Of a stretch of 64,000 nt of DNA, positions 59,955 through 64,000 are shown one piece after another. Within the stretch, counting starts at the first letter, position 1; every line of letters starts with the position of its first letter. The notes beneath the pieces are model-generated. The model saw nothing but the letters and a program-made list of their open reading frames with translations. It was not told where the DNA came from and did not search any database. Made by a program: the position numbers and the translations under genes. Source of the DNA: Cephalotus follicularis (taxonomy: Eukaryota > Streptophyta > Magnoliopsida > Oxalidales > Cephalotaceae); the NCBI GenBank assembly GCA_001972305.1, contig BDDD01000569.1:186001-250000 (forward strand), written 5' to 3'.

Positions 59955-60238
59955 GCTTGAACCACTTGAGGAACAACTTGTGCAACCACTTGCCTTACCA
60001 GTTCCTCCAAAGTTGGCTCATTTCTTACGCCCTCTCGTGCAACAGCCGGCTCGGCTTCTCGATTTACTTTCCTTGGTCATCCGCCTCTACGTGCCATCTA
60101 CGAATGAGAACCGAAATATGACAAAACAAATAGCGAACTGGTTAAACACATGCCAAAACGATTATCAAGTAATAGCCTTAACCCAATTTCTACCCATGTC
60201 ACAGGTCAAACCTAGATAGGCTTTCTAGGGAACGAAAA

Positions 60239-60252
60239 CCTATTCTCTGATA
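60239..60252 (-). other. Primer-binding site, element I
   Basis: The minus strand reads GGTATCAGAGAATAGG, the same text as in element A. The LTR end normally preceding it is missing and is replaced by a (TA)n(GA)n tract at 60261-60285. Confidence 0.75.
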
Positions 60253-60853
60253 CCCTCAGGATATATATATATAGAGAGAGAGAGACCCCGTAGACCGATC
60301 ACACTACCACGGTAGGTGTCATGTCCTTCGTGCCAAAGGAACATACCTATGAGACCTCATAGGTAAGTTTTTCTCTGTATGTTACTATGCTAAAAACATT
60401 GTTTTATTCTAAAACAATTTAAAACATAACAGCATTTCTAAACAATTTCTGAACATATCTGAAATCATAATCATATATGTATCTGAAAGTTAACGTACTT
60501 TTGATGGTGAAAGTCATGTTTGTTTAACACATTTTCGATAGTGAAAATCATGTACATATTATAAAATAAGTAATATTAACCTTAGTAATAAAACAGATTT
60601 TATTCAAGTTATACCGAATATCCGATAACAAAAAAAAAATCCATAAAATCCAAGAATATCCAAGAATAAGAAATATCCGTACCTTAGCCGTTCGAATAAT
60701 CTAAACAAATCCGAATACAGAAAAAAGCACACTAGGAGTATCCTAACCTGCACCAAAGATAATATCAAGACCTAGACATTTAAGTCCAAACATCACAAAA
60801 CATAGAAAATGCAATTATCAAAACCGCCAGAGAAAGCATTGAAGTGCATGTCA

Positions 60854-61094
60854 AAGCGTTGGCGCTTAACATAGGCATCGATGGTTTTGACACAACAATG
60901 ACCAAAATATTGAACAAAGCGCCGAAGAACAAAATAGCAAAACACGACATAAGCGTCGACCTGTAGACAAAAGCGTCGACGTTTAAGCCATAAGCGTCGA
61001 CGGATAAACAAAACAGTCGACGCTTAGACATATGCATAGCGTTTAAAAATAGGTTTTACACACACAGGCATCGACGCTTACGATAGGCGTCGAC
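60854..61094. repeat. AAGCGTCGAC core array in L/I LTR
   Basis: Core starts are 60854, 60873, 60951, 60971, 60992, 61012, 61066 and 61085, so steps within clusters are 19, 20, 21, 20 and 19 bp. A decayed unit probably lies at 61033. Confidence 0.8.
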
Positions 61095-61902
61095 GCTTTA
61101 CGTCAAAACATGAAACCAGTTGCAGTACCTCAGTTTGAAAACCATGAACAAAACCCTAAATCCTTAAACACAAGTCATAAACAACTATATGTGGGATACG
61201 AAATATGGCTTATAAGTTTGTAAACGTCAGCATATACATATATCAATGCATGAATATATACCATATACAAGATACACATACATATCAACAACCTTGAAGG
61301 TAATATTTTCTGACATCATAACAGTTTGCATAGATGAATAAATTTCAGTTTTTCTTTAACTTTTAATCTCAAAACAGTAGCATGCAAGTTCAAAAACGTG
61401 ACCTCCATGGTTGTAAAATACCATTATAACATTTCAGATAAACATAGATATATAGATTATAGTTTGATCATAGTAACATCAATTTTCGAAATATATTTTT
61501 TGGTTATACTCATTCTTGAACAGATTTTGTATATGACAAGATATAACCATGTTTTTGATCATTCTACAATCCTCTAGTTTGCAAAGTAGAGAGGAAATGG
61601 TAACAATGAAAATAGTAGTACGACATACCTTCAAATAACGCAAACAGATGATGAGAGAATGCAAGAAAATGGCTGCCACTTTTGAGAAGAAAATGTAGGT
61701 GCAGTGTCTTTTAAAAAGAGAAAAGAAATTCTAGTTTGAATGGCTAAAACGTGTAGACTAATGACAGAAATCTGAGGATTAAAACATTTCCAAATGAGTA
61801 AAAACGCGTCCAGCTAAAAAGGAAATCAGATAACCAACTTCGGGAAAGAATCCTTCTTTCCAAAAACAAAGCACCGTCCAAGCAAAAATGGAAACTCGAC
61901 TT

Positions 61903-62032
61903 AAGCGTCGACGGTAAAAGCAAGGCGTCGACGCTTACCCCTTTTTAAAACTAAAGGCATCGATGTCAAGACTATGGGCATTGACGTGTTACACTAGGCC
62001 TAAGCATCGACGTTTTTGATGAAGGCATCGAT
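61903..62032. repeat. Second core array in L/I LTR
   Basis: There are three pairs of GCGTCGAC or GCATCGAT cores with starts at 61903/61923, 61955/61976 and 62002/62023, each 20-21 bp apart. Confidence 0.8.
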
Positions 62033-62172
62033 GCTTAACGCCCAGAAAACAAAAACAAAGAATTTCCAACATAAAATCAAACAGTCAAACAATCATGGCA
62101 TATATCAGAAGACATATACACAACATATATCGATAAACTTGTAAGCGTAGAAACGGGGTATCCCCCCCTAAA

Positions 62173-63356
62173 AAGGATTTCGTCCCAAAATCATAACCAT
62201 ACTCATACCTTATTCAAACAAACTAGGGTATTCCGTCCAAATTTGTTCCGCCAACTCCCATGTGGCCTCACTCTCTGGATGATTCTTCCACATGACCTTG
62301 ACAAACGGAATGGTCTTGCTACGAGTGACCCGTTCTTGCCGATCCAGAATAGCCTCAACCTCTTCATCACAAGACAAGTCCTCCCGAATACTGCCCAAAG
62401 GATAGTGGACCACGTGCAAGGGATGGTACTGGTAACCCCTCAACAAGCACACATGGAACACATTATAGAGATGGGATAACTGCGGAGGCAAAGATGACTG
62501 ATAAGCAACCGCTCTAACATTTTCCAAAACTTCGAAGGGTCCTATAAACCGAGGACTAAACTTTCCCTTCAGTCCAAAGCATCGAACTCCTTTCCATGGT
62601 GAAAGCTTCAAAAATACATGTTCACCTGCTTTGAACTCCAAGTCCCTCCGATGTCTATCTACATAGCTCTTCTGTCAGGATTAAGCTGCCTTCAACCTCT
62701 CCCTAGCTATAGTCACTTTATCAATAGTGATATGAACTAGCTCGGGTCCTTCAATAACTTTCTCTCCAACCTCATCCCAACACGTTGGAGCCCGACACTT
62801 TCTCCCATACAGCACTTCAAACGAAGCCATTCGAATACTAGCATGCCAACTATTATTATACGCAGACTCCACCAAACTCAAGAACTCATCCCAGTTTCCA
62901 GTCTACTCTAAGGCACAAGACCTCAGCATGTCCTCTACAGTCTGGATGGTCCTCTATGAATGCCCATCCGTCTGTGGGTGGAAAGATGTACTGTAATTGA
63001 GCCACGTGCCCCACGCCTTCTGAAACCCTTTCCAAAGTCTAGAAGTGAAACGGGGATCCCTATCCGAAACAATGGATACCGGTGTCCCGTGAAGTCTCAC
63101 TATCTTCCACTGGAAAACCTCCACCAATCGGTCCATAGAGAAATCCTCTTGAATAGCCAAGAAGTGAGCCGATTTCGTCAATCGATCCACTACTACCCAG
63201 ATAGCATCATTCCTTCTGAATGTTCTCGGCAAACCAGTAACAAAATCTATCGCTATGCTCTCCCATTTCCATACTAGAATCTCCAAGGGCTGTAACAATC
63301 CACTAGCTCGCTGATGTTCGATCTTGACCTGCTGACAGACCAAACACCTCCCAACA
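62173..63356 (-). pseudogene. pol: Integrase and chromodomain-like end of element L pol
   Basis: The minus strand encodes, in one frame with stops at ~62954, ~62906 and ~62680, the second half of integrase: CQQVKIEHQ, IDFVTGLP, SDRDPRFTSRLW, QTDGHS, VLYGRKCRAP and CWDEVGE. The tail 62641-62210 carries GLKGKFSPRFIGPFEVL, AILDRQERV and SEATWELAEQ. The phrase before the purine tract (GGGACGAAATCC) is the same as in element A, so L probably represents the pol missing from the A/I family. The 5' side is cut by element M. Confidence 0.88.
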
Positions 63357-64000
63357 TGTCACCCCCTGAACCGTGGGATGGGCCCCATGGCCCGACATGT
63401 GGCAATCTGTATATTCATCATAATCATTAACCATAAAAAAATTAAAACATAATAATCATAAACATAAACAATTTATTTAATGTGTGGATATACATACCTA
63501 GTTCGATACATCAAAAATACACCGCTACAACCAGCAGGTAAAATAAATAGATACATATTTATTTCTTGCAAGTCTGATCACAAAGCGTACTGTCGAGGAG
63601 GAACTTACTATAACTTTATCCTTGATGCTGCTGCGATGTGCCACCACTACCTGTTCTTGCACTTGGCCCATTCACAGGAATTGGTCAGCAACCTGGGGGT
63701 TGTGTAGGTTACCACATATACGGGCACATACCAGAGGAAACAACAATACAAGCAGAGGAGAAAATATAATGCATGCATACCACAATCCATAACATATCAT
63801 TCATCATCCGTTGCTCTCGGACTACTCTACTCAAGCTATACATATCAATCACATCACAGAGGAGTCTAGTCCGGTCATCCTATGGTCTGGTCAGTATGTA
63901 AGGTTCACCTTTAAGCTCACATGCTTGCGGAATTCTCCTCTAGGTTCACCTGCCGAGCGGAATTCTCCCTTTGCTCACTTGCTCTGGCGGTTCACCCGTT
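63357..64000 (-). mobile_element. Element M: K-family LTR, minus strand, runs off window
   Basis: The plus strand starts TGTCACCCCCTGAACC at 63357, the reverse complement of the K LTR end. The match to K's LTR continues to 64000, including part of the ~30-bp GGTGA/GAATTCC array. The flank CAACA (63352-63356) is the expected left target duplication, and its partner lies beyond the window. Confidence 0.85.

Larger units (their letters stand above)
45700..60097 (-). pseudogene. gag: gag of element I, broken by J and K
   Basis: The gag lies on the minus strand in three pieces. The N-terminus starts at the ATG at 60097 (with a TGA at codon 7) and runs to 59955. The capsid part is 49842-49202 (IWLERFPKLRPMAFSS, LVANKLEGDAIHLWKAL). 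The C-terminal part is 46049-~45740, with CDTCGKRH and a zinc knuckle in which one Cys became Arg (CFMRGQLGH). The frame reads through both junctions when one copy of each 5-bp duplication is ignored. The protein is close to element A gag (shared GVRNEP and ELVRQVVAQ near the N-terminus). Pol is absent. Confidence 0.85.
60254..62161 (-). repeat. LTR shared by elements L (as 3' LTR) and I (as 5' LTR)
   Basis: On the minus strand a pol end and purine tract (62161-62172) lead into this LTR (TACCCCGTTTC, the first bases lost). The LTR is then followed by the primer site and gag of element I. It is related to the element A LTR but has lost its 3' end. No gene is present. AAGCGTCGAC-type core clusters occur at 60854-61094 and 61903-62032. 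Confidence 0.75.

Overview
This is a stretch of plant nuclear DNA, almost certainly from an angiosperm with a large, repeat-rich genome. Nearly every base can be assigned to transposable elements inserted into one another. The evidence is Ty3/gypsy (Metaviridae) and Ty1/copia (Pseudoviridae) gag and pol remnants, primer-binding sites complementary to initiator Met-tRNA, polypurine tracts, long LTRs with TG...CA ends, exact 5-bp target-site duplications (TSDs), and two CACTA-type DNA-transposon termini. I found no intact host gene, no tRNA or rRNA gene and no CRISPR array. The species cannot be named from the sequence.

Layout, left to right. (1) 1-346: tip of a minus-strand LTR. (2) 349-7661: element A, a Ty3/gypsy Tekay-like element keeping gag but no pol. 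A coding-free Sirevirus-like copia element (1643-4123, TSD TGGAT) is inserted in its gag. (3) 7662-9315: end of another LTR. (4) 9692-~10161: left end of a CACTA transposon, then an unclassified LTR-like piece to 11389. (5) 11390-28091: element B, a second gag-only gypsy element. Its 5' LTR is split by solo LTR E (12256-24399), and E is split by element D (13509-22885, TSD ATGCA). (6) 28092-30344: right end of a second CACTA element carrying a two-exon ORF. (7) 30345-41806: a minus-strand copia fragment cut in two by element G (31480-41118, TSD TCACA), a gypsy element with a nearly continuous pol. (8) 41807-43084: probable Athila/Tat-type LTR. (9) 43085-44330: copia-type LTR end with primer site. 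(10) 44331-60253: element I, the same family as A, minus strand, gag only. Its gag is broken by solo LTR J (46050-49201, TSD CTTTC) and by full-length element K (49843-59954, TSD GCTTG). (11) 60254-63356: an LTR and integrase end of element L, with the LTR shared head-to-tail with I. (12) 63357-64000: element M, a K-family LTR in opposite orientation, running off the window.

The elements do not act together as a pathway. They record serial insertion, solo-LTR formation and deletion. Most copies cannot be autonomous: A, B and I retain only gag, and D and the Sirevirus-like insert look coding-dead despite very similar LTRs, which suggests mobilisation in trans.

The most unusual signal is in the LTRs. 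Several unrelated families carry clusters of a 10-bp near-palindromic core centred on GTCGAC, GTCGGC or ATCGAT. Core starts are spaced about 20-21 bp apart (two helical turns). In element G the two LTRs carry six and eight units of the same array. I know of no described function for this.
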